Assembly: GCF_900110165.1 (NCBI RefSeq)
Contig: NZ_FOCQ01000001.1
Coordinates: 186,001 to 250,000 of the forward strand
DNA: 64,000 nt
Direction of reading: 5' to 3'
Origin: Lihuaxuella thermophila
GTDB lineage: Bacteria > Bacillota > Bacilli > Thermoactinomycetales > Thermoactinomycetaceae
Shown: positions 25,132 through 33,111 of the stretch, piece by piece
Position numbering within the stretch: position 1 is the stretch's first letter
How the letters are laid out: the number at the start of each line of letters is the position of its first letter
Notes under the pieces: model-generated
The model's database searches: none
What the model saw: only the letters and a program-made list of their open reading frames with translations
Told to the model about the DNA's origin: nothing
Program-made: the position numbers and the translations under genes

Positions 25132-25956
25132 TCATATAAATTTGTGGTTTTGCAAACGCCGTTCCAGAAATTCAGTGATCACGGTCGGAAATGCTTTATC
25201 TTCGGCCAAGGTGAACAGGGCGATGGAGACGCGGGTACAACCGTAGGTTCTCATCAGCTGGATCAACTTTTCCCTGGTATCCGGATTGGGCCGTCCATAC
25301 CTTTCCTCAAACGCTTTGATCAGCATCTCTTCCTCAGGAGTTGTGGGTTGTTCGTTTCCCTGCGGCCACGTCACGCCGGATGCAAAAGACTGGTTGTGAA
25401 GGGGGTGGAGCGTGTCGGAAGCCGTGGGTGCTGAAGAGAGCCCTTCAGGATTGGGATAGTAGGGTTCATCGAGATCGCGAATCGCGGGACGATAAATTTG
25501 CCAGTCTTGAAGTTTGCGTCGGCGGCGGGGCCTTTGTGCGGGCAAGTGAGTAAATTTGTCCGGATATTTTCGACGCAGGGTATAGATTCGCTGATAAATG
25601 GCTCCTTGTGTGCGGAACAGCTTTTTCTCCAATTCGGCAATGGCGGCTGACAACGATTTCCCTTCTTCTAAAAATTGATTCACCGTTTGAATGACTATTT
25701 CTTCCTCCTCTTCTTCCCAGCTATTCAGACGATTGGAGCCTTCACCCGCTTCTTCACTGAAATGAAAGCGATCCGGGTACTCAGCTCTTAGCTTCCGGAC
25801 ATGGGACATAATCCCTGCATATCCTCTTTTTAACTGTTCTGATAATTCTTTGAGTATTTCGCGTTCCCGTTTTCCTTCTTGCAACCCCTTATTAATGGCT
25901 TCAATTATTTGTTCATTTTCTTCCTCTGTATATTTTCCTTTTTTTGTTTCTATCAT
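25132..25956 (-). CDS. Putative DNA-binding protein with two Myb/RsfA-like repeats
   Basis: The 274-residue protein contains two homologous ~58-residue units: residues ~8-65 (YTEEENEQIIEAINKGLQEG.. ..RKLRAEYPDRFHFS) and ~80-140 (EEEEEIVIQTVNQFLEEGKS.. ..YTLRRKYPDKFTHL). Each begins acidic, holds a helical triplet and ends with R-x-x-YPDxF, like SANT/Myb helices found in the prespore regulator RsfA and related proteins. The C-terminal part (LIKAFEERYGRPNPDTREKLIQLMRTYG) is a separate helical domain. DNA binding is an inference. Confidence 0.6.
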   Translation of the reverse strand: MIETKKGKYTEEENEQIIEAINKGLQEGKREREILKELSEQLKRGYAGIMSHVRKLRAEYPDRFHFSEEAGEGSNRLNSWEEEEEEIVIQTVNQFLEEGKSLSAAIAELEKKLFRTQGAIYQRIYTLRRKYPDKFTHLPAQRPRRRRKLQDWQIYRPAIRDLDEPYYPNPEGLSSAPTASDTLHPLHNQSFASGVTWPQGNEQPTTPEEEMLIKAFEERYGRPNPDTREKLIQLMRTYGCTRVSIALFTLAEDKAFPTVITEFLERRLQNHKFI

Positions 25957-26262
25957 TGAAATTCTCCTTTCTCTCTGAATCCATAAAAATCTTACTTATT
26001 AATATAACAGAAAAAACATAATCTTTTCCACTATCCTTGTTTCAAAAACTTGTCTATTCATGGGTATTGGAAGAATGCCGGTAACGGCAGCCAGGCAAGA
26101 TAGATAAAAATTAAAGAATAAAGGCATCAAATTACAAATGGGAATTTTTGTAATGCCATAGGTATGAAACAGTAAGTTTTTGACCATACCCATATATTAA
26201 GAGAGTTTTTGGCTATGATTGGATATTATACGTAACACTTGACGGCGAAAGGAGTGCTTCTG

Positions 26263-26712
26263 TTGAGTTCATTGTCGGTGAAAGAGATAAGCTCACTGCT
26301 TACTTCGCGTTGGCTTTTTCCCAAATTAAGACTTGCTGATCAGGAGAATCACCCTCCACACCGCAACTGGGATGCTTCCACCCGGGCGGCACTGGTCATT
26401 TTATGGGGACTTTTGGTCTATCCGCAATTAGATCCGGATCTAAGACAAAAGGGTGGCATTCCCTCTGTTACGATTGACCGGCTCGTTCATCTGTTTAGCG
26501 AATACTTGGGAGAAAAGCAACAATGCGTGGAGATCTTATTTTTACTCAAACAACATGATTACATAAGGTTTCAGGCGAACCAGCGCATCGTTCCGGGAAC
26601 AGGTTTATTAGCCGCCGTTGATGCTGCGAAGATGTACAAGTATTTTCGTTCATCACTCCTCTCCCGAAAAATGTTTCAATATTATAAAGCAATCGAAACT
26701 GATCAGGAATAA
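26263..26712 (+). CDS. Conserved hypothetical protein
   Basis: The 149-residue helical protein shows no recognised domain; a winged-helix-like stretch (FSEYLGEKQQCVEILFLLKQHDYIRFQANQRIVPGTGL) is the only hint of function. TTG 26263 follows AAAGGAG with correct spacing. A strong terminator follows. Confidence 0.5.
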   Translation: MSSLSVKEISSLLTSRWLFPKLRLADQENHPPHRNWDASTRAALVILWGLLVYPQLDPDLRQKGGIPSVTIDRLVHLFSEYLGEKQQCVEILFLLKQHDYIRFQANQRIVPGTGLLAAVDAAKMYKYFRSSLLSRKMFQYYKAIETDQE

Positions 26713-26715
26713 ATG

Positions 26716-26756
26716 AAAAAACCCAGCTCATCCTCCTATGGAAGCTGGGTTTTTTT
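26716..26756. terminator. Terminator between convergent genes
   Basis: AAAAAACCCAGCT pairs with AGCTGGGTTTTTT, giving poly-T tails in both directions. Confidence 0.8.
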
Positions 26757-26973
26757 ACTCTTGTTTTAACGATTCCAGGAATAAACGCAACGTTTTACGC
26801 TGGTCAGGAGAAAGTTCAAGAGCTACATGAACCAGGTGTTGAATATCTTCCGGCAGATGATGGATCAACTGCTGTTGTTGACCCATTTGGTTAATGAGTT
26901 GTTCAATCAAATTGCGTGACTCATTAATATGTTTGTAAGCTTGGATCAAGAGTTTTTCCGTTGGTTGATTCAT
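26755..26973 (-). CDS. Small helical hypothetical protein
   Basis: The 72-residue protein is predicted to be entirely helical (NLIEQLINQMGQQQQLIHHLPEDIQHLVHVALELSPDQRKTLRLFLESL). It follows another short helical ORF on the same strand (26986-27120) by 12 bases, suggesting an operon of two small proteins. No family recognised. Confidence 0.55.
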   Translation of the reverse strand: MNQPTEKLLIQAYKHINESRNLIEQLINQMGQQQQLIHHLPEDIQHLVHVALELSPDQRKTLRLFLESLKQE

Positions 26974-26985
26974 GTTGAATTCATC

Positions 26986-27120
26986 CTACTCTTTGTCTGA
27001 ATTGAGCAATTCCTCAATCTCCTGTTTGATGCGGATCAATTCATCAGGATTTAATTTATGCAGGTCGCGAATCATGATTTCTAACTTCATGGAACGAAAT
27101 TCTTCTAAAAAGGATGGCAT
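26986..27120 (-). CDS. Small helical hypothetical protein
   Basis: This 44-residue ORF (MPSFLEEFRSMKLEIMIRDL opening, LNPDELIRIKQEIEELLN later) shares the charged helical style and the motif NPDEL/SPDQR with the neighbouring 72-residue protein, so the pair may be related. No strong ribosome binding site precedes the ATG. The coding call rests on composition and context. Confidence 0.45.
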   Translation of the reverse strand: MPSFLEEFRSMKLEIMIRDLHKLNPDELIRIKQEIEELLNSDKE

Positions 27121-27404
27121 ATAATGGGGACCCACAGACACGGAAAAATCTCCTTTCGGATTATGGTAAAGACATGGAGCCGGACTTATATTTTATCAAA
27201 TATTCGACGAACGTCAATGATAATCCGGGTGTCTTTTATTCTTTTTTTGTCGTATTCCGGGGTCCTTGTTTCCTTTTTGACGAATTTATGAAAAAATCTT
27301 AAACCAATTGACAGTTTTGTGGTTTCGTTTTTTGCAAACGGGGTAATAAGTTTTCAGCTCATGATTTTTTTCTTCAATAAAAGAAAAGAATTGAGGTGCT
27401 TAAC

Positions 27405-27572
27405 ATGTTAGAACAACTAAAAGCACTGGAAGAACGTCTCACTTCGGTACAGCAAGAATATTTGCTGGCGAAGGAACGGCATGAATTTTTAGCGCAGTAT
27501 GACTTGCATGAAGAACTCAAGCAATTGAAAAAAATGCACCGGGAGCTCAAAGCTAAAATAAAGCGTACTTAA
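27405..27572 (+). CDS. Small coiled-coil hypothetical protein
   Basis: The 55-residue ORF has a clear ribosome binding site (GAGGTG, 6 bases before ATG) and a coiled-coil sequence (LEQLKALEERLTSVQQEYLLAKERHEFL). It is followed by a strong terminator at 27647. Function unknown. Confidence 0.6.
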   Translation: MLEQLKALEERLTSVQQEYLLAKERHEFLAQYDLHEELKQLKKMHRELKAKIKRT

Positions 27573-27646
27573 GCATGAAAAGAGAATGATCGTCCAAAAA
27601 AATAGATCCATAAAACGTTTCCCCCGCTGACGGGGATTCCGGACAA

Positions 27647-27688
27647 ATCCGGTGATCCAAATCTTTTTGGATCACCGGATCTGTTTTT
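27647..27688 (+). terminator. Terminator of the small coiled-coil gene
   Basis: A perfect 14-bp stem (27647-27660 with 27667-27680) is followed by TCTGTTTTT. Confidence 0.8.
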
Positions 27689-27692
27689 GCAT

Positions 27693-27720
27693 AAAAAAAG
27701 TACACCCTCAGGAGGTGTAC
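27693..27720 (-). terminator. Terminator downstream of cotJC
   Basis: On the minus strand GTACACC pairs with GGTGTAC, with seven Ts after it. It lies just after the stop of the cotJC 3' segment, so it terminates the reconstituted cotJABC transcript. Confidence 0.75.
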
Positions 27721-27731
27721 GTGTTCCGGCA

Positions 27732-28070
27732 TTAGAAATACTTCTTCTGTTGGTTATATTCCTTCAACAGCTCAACCGCTTCACGGAAGCGCTGGGCATG
27801 GACGACTTCCCTTTCCCGCAAAAACTTCAGTCCGTCGTTGAGGTCCGGGTCATCGGACAGATCGATTAACCATTGATAGGTCGCACGCGCTTTTTCCTCC
27901 GCGGCGATATCCTCATACAGATCGGCAATGGGGTCTCCTTTGGCTTGAATATAGGTGGCGGTAAAAGGAACTCCTGCGGCGTTGTGATAGAAGAGCGCTT
28001 TATCATGATCCGCGTAATGATCACCCAGTCCCGCTTCGCGCAATTGCTCGGGAGTGGCATCTTTGGTTAA
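27732..28070 (-). CDS. cotJC: 3' segment of split cotJC (CotJC residues 78-189)
   Basis: This frame encodes the C-terminal 112 residues of CotJC, a spore-coat protein of the manganese-catalase family: LTKDATPEQLREAG.., ..HNAAGVPFTATYIQAKGD, ..DIAAEEKARATYQWL and the ending ..QQKKYF. It has no start of its own. Upstream, across the core at 28070-28075, the frame runs into element DNA. The missing N-terminal 77 residues are at 43719-43949 on the same strand. Joining the two at the common ATAAAT restores a full-length protein in frame. A TTG inside (28043) could give only a fragment. The segment stays silent or fragmentary until excision. Confidence 0.93.
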   Translation of the reverse strand, partial: LTKDATPEQLREAGLGDHYADHDKALFYHNAAGVPFTATYIQAKGDPIADLYEDIAAEEKARATYQWLIDLSDDPDLNDGLKFLREREVVHAQRFREAVELLKEYNQQKKYF

Positions 28071-28099
28071 TTTATTAACGGATGCATGATGGATACCTA
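28070..28099 (-). other. Element end next to cotJC 3' segment (recombination site)
   Basis: The core (ATAAAT on the minus strand, 28070-28075) is followed inward by an arm whose 18-bp part at 28082-28099 is the exact inverted repeat of 43694-43711 at the other end. Outside the core lies TTAACCA of cotJC. The recombinase stop codon sits within this arm. Confidence 0.85.
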
Positions 28100-29623
28100 T
28101 AGCTTGGGATAGACGACTAATGAGAACTCATCATTTTTTTGATGCTTTTCTTTGTGGTATAAGCAATGATCCACTACGCTTTTGAGCAGGATGTTTTTTT
28201 GTTTCGGGTCATCAAGGTGATGGTAAGTATCCAAAATATGACTGATTTTTGGAATGACATTCCGTTTGGCATTTTTCCTGGCTTTTTCCCTTTCCCATTT
28301 CATTTGATTTTCTTCGATTTTTTCGCGGACCTCTTTTAAGCGCTGTGCGATGTTGTTGGACCTTTCGATGTACGTCTGCACGTCATATACTCCTTGTTCC
28401 AACAAATCATGCAAGTTTTCCTTTTGTGTTTCCAGGTTCTTTTCTTGTTGTGTCAGGTTTTGCATGGCCAGCTCATAAACCTTTGTCTGGTCATTTGCCG
28501 GTGCTTCATGCAAATCCAATTTGATCTTGTACTCTTTCAGCCAATCATATAAAGCCTCCAACAAACGTGATTCAACATAATCGAGTCGGCTGCTTTTGTT
28601 TTTGCATCCGCCGCCCCTTTTTTTATGATCACAGATGAGATGGGCCACATGATAACGCGAATACTTCAAAAGCATGGTCCCGCCGCATTGATCGCAAATA
28701 ATCAGCCCGGCTAAAGGATTTTTAAATGCATAATGATAGGGAGAATTTCTTCTTTGGGTCCTGATCTCTTGGGCTTTATGAAAAGTGTCGATGGAAATAA
28801 CAGGTTCGTGTTTTCCTTCCACGTCAATCCATTCGGATAACGGGCGTGTCTTATGCTTTCGTCCGTTATGGTCCGGTGTTTTTCTCCGCTCCATTTTCCT
28901 CCATTGGATTCTGCCTATGTAAACCGAATTTCTAATAATACTCAGAACGCCGTTTGAACTCCAGGTTGTATGGTTGTAAGAAGGAATGCCCATTTCATTG
29001 AGTCGTTTGGCAATCAGGCGCGTCCCGATTCTCTCTTCTGTGTACCAGTTGAAAATTTGTTTTACTATGGCAGCCTGTTCCGGATCAGGAACCAGATAAC
29101 GCCCGGAAGGGTCATTCTTAATTTGATATCCGTACGGAGGTCTGGCGCCGACATAGTTGCCATCCTGAACAGAACGGATCCGGCCGTTTTGGAGCCGGCG
29201 TGTAATGATCTTTAATTCCTTTCGGGCCATAAACGCCTCAAATTCGCTGTATTCTTCATCAAATTCATCTTGAAGATCGTACACTTTGCGCGGTGTGATA
29301 ATTTTGGTTCGCGATTTTTGAAAGGTTTCAAGGATGATCCCTTGCTCACGCATATTGCCGCGACCCAACCGGTCCAGGTCCATGACGAGCACAGCCTCAT
29401 AAAGACCTCTTTCCACTTCCTGAAGAAGTTCCATCATTTCAGGACGGTTGATCAGGCTTTCACCGGAAACAATTTCTTGGCGTATTTTTACGATGTTGAG
29501 TCCTTGTCGATGAGCGAGTTGCAATAAGGTTTTTTTATGTTTAGCCAGTGTTTCCCCCTCGCCGCGGGCTTCGGCTTCCAGGTCGGCACGGCTCTTGCGG
29601 AGATACATGCAAACTCTGTCCAT
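28097..29623 (-). CDS. Large serine recombinase of the cotJC element
   Basis: The 508-residue protein is a large serine integrase. The resolvase domain opens VCMYLRKSRADLE with the nucleophile Ser at about residue 10, then VSGESLINRPEM and VMDLDRLGRGN. The recombinase domain (YVGARPPYGYQIK.., ..SIIRNSVYIGRIQWRK) precedes a zinc ribbon (CDQCGG.. CDHKKRGGGC). A C-terminal coiled coil (about 390-460) probably controls directionality. It is the same class as SpoIVCA and SprA. ATG 29623 follows AGGAAGGGGGG; the TTG further up is less likely. Its stop lies within the att arm. A sigma-E-like promoter precedes it. Confidence 0.95.
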   Translation of the reverse strand: MDRVCMYLRKSRADLEAEARGEGETLAKHKKTLLQLAHRQGLNIVKIRQEIVSGESLINRPEMMELLQEVERGLYEAVLVMDLDRLGRGNMREQGIILETFQKSRTKIITPRKVYDLQDEFDEEYSEFEAFMARKELKIITRRLQNGRIRSVQDGNYVGARPPYGYQIKNDPSGRYLVPDPEQAAIVKQIFNWYTEERIGTRLIAKRLNEMGIPSYNHTTWSSNGVLSIIRNSVYIGRIQWRKMERRKTPDHNGRKHKTRPLSEWIDVEGKHEPVISIDTFHKAQEIRTQRRNSPYHYAFKNPLAGLIICDQCGGTMLLKYSRYHVAHLICDHKKRGGGCKNKSSRLDYVESRLLEALYDWLKEYKIKLDLHEAPANDQTKVYELAMQNLTQQEKNLETQKENLHDLLEQGVYDVQTYIERSNNIAQRLKEVREKIEENQMKWEREKARKNAKRNVIPKISHILDTYHHLDDPKQKNILLKSVVDHCLYHKEKHQKNDEFSLVVYPKL

Positions 29624-29645
29624 AAGATCCCCCCTTCCTGTAGAC

Positions 29646-29675
29646 ATTTATATGCCCGTCGCCCGGGGAATTTCT
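29646..29675 (-). promoter_or_regulatory. Possible sigma-E promoter of the recombinase gene
   Basis: On the minus strand AGAAATT (29669-29675) and CATATAAAT (29646-29654) are separated by 14 bp, close to the sigma-E consensus (KMATATT, 13-15 bp, CATACAAT). The -10 lies about 22 bp before the start codon, leaving a short leader with a strong ribosome binding site. Mother-cell expression would fit a role in coat gene rearrangement. Confidence 0.45.
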
Positions 29676-29954
29676 GCAAACTCCTTACAGATGATTTGGA
29701 TCAGACGATCATCCTATGTCTCTATTGACTTTTGATTCATCCCCCTGCTTATTGGAGGAAGCAAGCGTCCCAGTGACGCTACGTTGTCTTCATTTCTAAA
29801 ACGATGAAATTTTTCACGGGCAAAAGAGAACACGCTAAAAATGGCATCCCATCCTTAAAAATCGCCGAACTTTCACCTGTTTTGCCCTCCATGCCGCTTT
29901 ACATCCCAACTGCCGAGGAGTAAGATGGTCTCAATCTAAAATAAATCATCTCCA
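29676..29954. other. Gene-free stretch between the recombinase and the riboswitch
   Basis: Apart from the recombinase promoter at its left edge I see no supported gene. A 39-codon ATG frame at about 29803 lacks a ribosome binding site. A promoter for the riboswitch transcript must lie near 29900-29945 (TAAAAT at about 29936), but no clear -35 is visible. Confidence 0.4.
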
Positions 29955-30106
29955 TTCCAATCGCTGAATCCCATTTTTGGGAGCGGGGGAACCACGCGTA
30001 GGGCTGGCTTCGGTCATCCTCTACATGGGGTGAATCCCGGGCAAGCTTGTCCGGGTAGGGTGACTCTCAGCACCCAAACCCGTCAGCTAACCTCGTAAGC
30101 GTTATG
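29955..30106 (+). ncRNA. Cyclic di-AMP riboswitch (ydaO/yuaA type)
   Basis: The conserved blocks of this class appear in order: CGCTGAATCC, GCGGGGGAACCA, GGGGTGAATCC, GTAGGGTGACTCTC and GTCAGCTAACCTCGTAAGCG. The first and last blocks pair as P1. Such RNAs bind c-di-AMP and usually turn genes off by allowing a terminator to form. A terminator at 30157-30193 follows, and the next full gene is the PEP-synthase-like gene at 30300. Confidence 0.95.
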
Positions 30107-30123
30107 AGAGGAGGAGTGTCGAC

Positions 30124-30210
30124 GTGCTGAGCCACGGTTTGTTTTGTGGTGCCAAAAAAGCCGCGAGAAGACTTCCTTCTCACGGCTTTTTCGATTTGGC
30201 AAGGTGGTGA
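30124..30210 (+). CDS. Very short ORF after the riboswitch (leader or remnant)
   Basis: GTG 30124 has a strong ribosome binding site (GAGGAGGAG) and opens a 28-codon frame (LSHGLFCGAKKAARRLPSHG) that runs through the terminator hairpin and stops at 30208-30210. It could be the stub of a lost riboswitch-controlled gene, a leader peptide, or chance. Confidence 0.3.
   Translation: MLSHGLFCGAKKAARRLPSHGFFDLARW
30157..30195 (+). terminator. Terminator of the c-di-AMP riboswitch
   Basis: AAAAAGCCG and GAGAAG pair with CTTCTC and CGGCTTTTT around a 4-base loop, with a T run. It lies 50 bases after the aptamer and is the likely expression platform. Confidence 0.75.
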
Positions 30211-30299
30211 TCGGTAGGATTTTTCCTTCTGCTGGGAAACTGGCTGACCATCTGTTTTAACCGCTTGACTCCATTCTTTTGAAAGGGAAGTGAAGTGTC

Positions 30300-32954
30300 G
30301 TGAACTACGTGTTGTTTTTTGAGGAAATCGATCGCCACAGCTTGCCGACCGTGGGTGGAAAAGGCGCCAATCTGGGAGAACTGGCTAAAGCGGGCTTTCC
30401 GGTCCCACCCGGCTTTTGTATCACCACAACGGCTTACCACCACTTCATGGAAGACTGGGCCGAGATGGATCAGTGGTTGGACCGATTGAACCGGTTAAAT
30501 CCCGAACAGCTGGACGAGATTCGAGCATGGGGACAAAAAATCCGTGATCACATGCTGACACTCACGCTTTCTGAAACGGTCAAAGCATCGATTATCGAGG
30601 CCTGGGCCAAATTGGGAAAAGATTATGCGTACGCGGTCCGATCCAGCGCGACCGCCGAAGATTTGCCAACCGCTTCTTTCGCGGGCCAACAAGAAACCTA
30701 TCTGAACGTCAAAGGGGAAGAGCAACTCCTGGAAGCGGTCAAAAAATGCTGGGCATCCCTGTTCACGGACCGGGCCATCGTGTACCGCATCAAGAACGGG
30801 TTTGATCACAAGTCCGTTTCCTTGTCTGTCGTGGTGCAACGGATGGTGTTTCCCGAAGTGTCCGGAATCCTGTTCACCGCGGACCCCGTGACGGGTCATC
30901 GGCGCACGGTTTCCATTGATGCGGGGTTCGGACTGGGAGAGGCGCTGGTTTCCGGGATCGTGACCGCCGATTTGTACAAAGTGCGCGATCATGAGATCAT
31001 CCAGAAACAAATCGCCAAAAAGGAAAAAGGGGTTTTCCCGCTTGCCGGGGGCGGTACGGAAGTCCGGGAACTGCCGCCCGAATTTCGCCAAAAACAGGCG
31101 CTTCCGGATCAGAAGATCCTCGAGCTGGCGGAACTGGGACGAAGGATCGAAAACCACTACGGTTCCGAGCAGGATATCGAGTGGTGTATGGAGGGCGATG
31201 ACCTCTATATCCTTCAAAGCCGGCCCATCACTTCCCTTTATCCCGTCCCTGCGGTGAAGGATAATGAATACCGGATCTATCTGTCGATCGGCCACTCGCA
31301 AATGATGACCGATTACATGAAACCGCTCGGGATCTCGATTTTTCAAGCGCTCGTTCCCTTTGATGAGGATACAGCTCCGTTTCCTGAGGCGGGTGGACGG
31401 CTTTACTGGGATTGTTCCAGTTTCCTGTTCCTGAAGCCCGTCCAGCGCAAGCTTCTCCAAAGCACGATCGCGGACGATAATGTGCTGGCGCTGAAAAAAG
31501 TGGTGCAATGCGAAGATTTTCAACGGCTGGCACCTAAGCGGGGCGTGATTCGAAAAGCGTTTGGCACCGTGAAAGTCATGTTGGCCATTTACCGGAAGAT
31601 CATTCCCCGGCTGATCCAGATCTGGTATTGGGAAGATCCGAATCTCGCTGTGAAACGGGCCTTTGCCACTTTCGAACAAGACTTGGCCCAATTCAAACGG
31701 GCATTGTCCCAACGCACCGGCGCAGAACGGATTCGGTTGATCCTGGAGCATACCAACCGCGTTTTTTATACCATCGTCGATCCCTTGGCCTACACCTATG
31801 CCGGATTCATCGCCTTGCCGGTGATCAAAAGAACAATGAAAAAATGGTTGGGAGAAGAATGGGACGCCTCCATCCAAAAGTCCCCGCCCGGCAACATCAC
31901 CAGCGAAATGGGGCTGATGATCGGGGATTTGGCGGATGCGGCCAGACCCTACCCCGAAGTCGTCCGCTATCTGGAACAGGCGGAAGACCGCACCTTTTAT
32001 GAGGGTTTGAGCCAAGTGGAAGGCGGCGGCGCGTTCCGGAAAGAACTGGACCGGTTTATGGCAAAATTCGGGATGCGGGCACCCGGCGAAATCGACATCA
32101 CGCGGGTTCGCTACAAGGAGGCGCCTACCATGCTTGTCCCGTCCATTCTCAGCCATATGAGAAGCAACGCGCCCGCGGAGCACCGGGAAAAATTCAAGCA
32201 AGGGGAACAAGAAGCCCATGAAGCGGTCCAGGCCCTGCTTAAGCGGGTGAAAGCGCGCGGCGGGGCCCGGAAAGAAAAAAAACTGGCCCGGCTCCTCGCG
32301 CTCTACCGAAATACCGTGGGAATCCGCGAATTGCCCAAATATATCATGATCCGTTATTTTGACCTTTACCGGGAAGCCATTTTGGAAGAAGCCCGGACCC
32401 TTGTTGAAACAGGGATGCTCGAGCAGAAAGAGGACGTCTTTTATTTGACGTTGAAAGAATTGATTGCCCTGCTGGAAAACGGCTTGAAGGTGGATGAGGT
32501 CACGGAACGCATCCGTTCCCGCAAGGCATCGGAAGAGGTTTACCGAAAGCTGACCCCTCCCCTTGTCATCACCAGCGAAGGGGAAACCTTCTCGGCGGTC
32601 ATCCAGAACGAGCAGGCTCCTCCCGGTGCTTTGGTTGGCATTCCTGTATCCCCGGGTGTTGTGGAAGGATATGTCAAAGTCGTCCGCCGATTGGAAGAAG
32701 GAAAACTGAACAAAGGGGACATCTTGGTCGCTCCCTACACGGACCCCGGCTGGACTCCCTTATTCCATTCGGCCAAAGCCCTCGTAACGGAAGTCGGGGG
32801 GATGATGACCCACGGTTCCGTCGTCGCACGGGAATACGGAATCCCCGCTGTCGTCAGCGTGGAAAATGCGACCCAAATTTTGAAGGACGGTCAATACGTT
32901 CGTGTGGACGGAACCAATGGATATGTGGAGATTTTGGATGAGAAAAATGAATAG
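30300..32954 (+). CDS. PEP synthase / rifampin phosphotransferase family protein
   Basis: The 884-residue protein has three parts. The N-terminal PPDK/PEP-synthase ATP-grasp domain starts VGGKGANLGELAKAGFPVPPGFCITT and contains YAVRSSATAEDLPTASFAGQQETYL. A middle helical domain matches the rifampin-binding part of Rph. The C-terminal swivelling phosphohistidine domain carries TEVGGMMTHGSVVAREYG, with phospho-acceptor His at about residue 838. No C-terminal PEP/pyruvate TIM barrel is present, so it is of the B. subtilis Pps/Rph type (~870 aa) rather than E. coli PpsA. Rifampin phosphorylation or a dikinase-like role is possible. It lies behind a c-di-AMP riboswitch. Confidence 0.85.
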   Translation: MNYVLFFEEIDRHSLPTVGGKGANLGELAKAGFPVPPGFCITTTAYHHFMEDWAEMDQWLDRLNRLNPEQLDEIRAWGQKIRDHMLTLTLSETVKASIIEAWAKLGKDYAYAVRSSATAEDLPTASFAGQQETYLNVKGEEQLLEAVKKCWASLFTDRAIVYRIKNGFDHKSVSLSVVVQRMVFPEVSGILFTADPVTGHRRTVSIDAGFGLGEALVSGIVTADLYKVRDHEIIQKQIAKKEKGVFPLAGGGTEVRELPPEFRQKQALPDQKILELAELGRRIENHYGSEQDIEWCMEGDDLYILQSRPITSLYPVPAVKDNEYRIYLSIGHSQMMTDYMKPLGISIFQALVPFDEDTAPFPEAGGRLYWDCSSFLFLKPVQRKLLQSTIADDNVLALKKVVQCEDFQRLAPKRGVIRKAFGTVKVMLAIYRKIIPRLIQIWYWEDPNLAVKRAFATFEQDLAQFKRALSQRTGAERIRLILEHTNRVFYTIVDPLAYTYAGFIALPVIKRTMKKWLGEEWDASIQKSPPGNITSEMGLMIGDLADAARPYPEVVRYLEQAEDRTFYEGLSQVEGGGAFRKELDRFMAKFGMRAPGEIDITRVRYKEAPTMLVPSILSHMRSNAPAEHREKFKQGEQEAHEAVQALLKRVKARGGARKEKKLARLLALYRNTVGIRELPKYIMIRYFDLYREAILEEARTLVETGMLEQKEDVFYLTLKELIALLENGLKVDEVTERIRSRKASEEVYRKLTPPLVITSEGETFSAVIQNEQAPPGALVGIPVSPGVVEGYVKVVRRLEEGKLNKGDILVAPYTDPGWTPLFHSAKALVTEVGGMMTHGSVVAREYGIPAVVSVENATQILKDGQYVRVDGTNGYVEILDEKNE

Positions 32955-33040
32955 GGCGTACTGTTAAATTGGGCCGGAGCGGTTCACCATGTGACGGATG
33001 GCTCCGGATCATCCCGATATGTTCATCTGCATGAGATCAT

Positions 33041-33077
33041 AAAAAAGGCCACCTTCAGGGGGAAGGTGGCTCATTTT
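33041..33077. terminator. Bidirectional terminator between pps/rph-like and TipAS genes
   Basis: GCCACCTTC (33048-33056) pairs with GAAGGTGGC (33062-33070). An A run on the left gives a poly-U end for the minus-strand TipAS gene. Confidence 0.7.
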
Positions 33078-33111
33078 CCATATCACATGCATGGTAAAAC
33101 TGTTTAAGGTC

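Noticed and set aside
27601..27700. Inverted repeats here as the end of the mobile element
   Set aside because: They form ordinary terminators with T runs; the element end is fixed by the cotJC core at 28070-28075.
28044..28099. Start codons that would make the cotJC 3' segment an independent short gene
   Set aside because: The frame extends through conserved CotJC residues upstream of the TTG at 28043 up to the ATAAAT core, and no ribosome binding site precedes the TTG. A split gene explains it better.
29803..29922. 39-codon ATG frame as excision factor of the element
   Set aside because: No ribosome binding site, no similarity, and the ATG lies in plain A/T-rich sequence.
30495..32219. 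574-codon minus-strand frame inside the PEP-synthase-like gene
   Set aside because: It is the antisense of a well-conserved enzyme; composition (His/Phe/Gly-rich) is typical of shadow frames.
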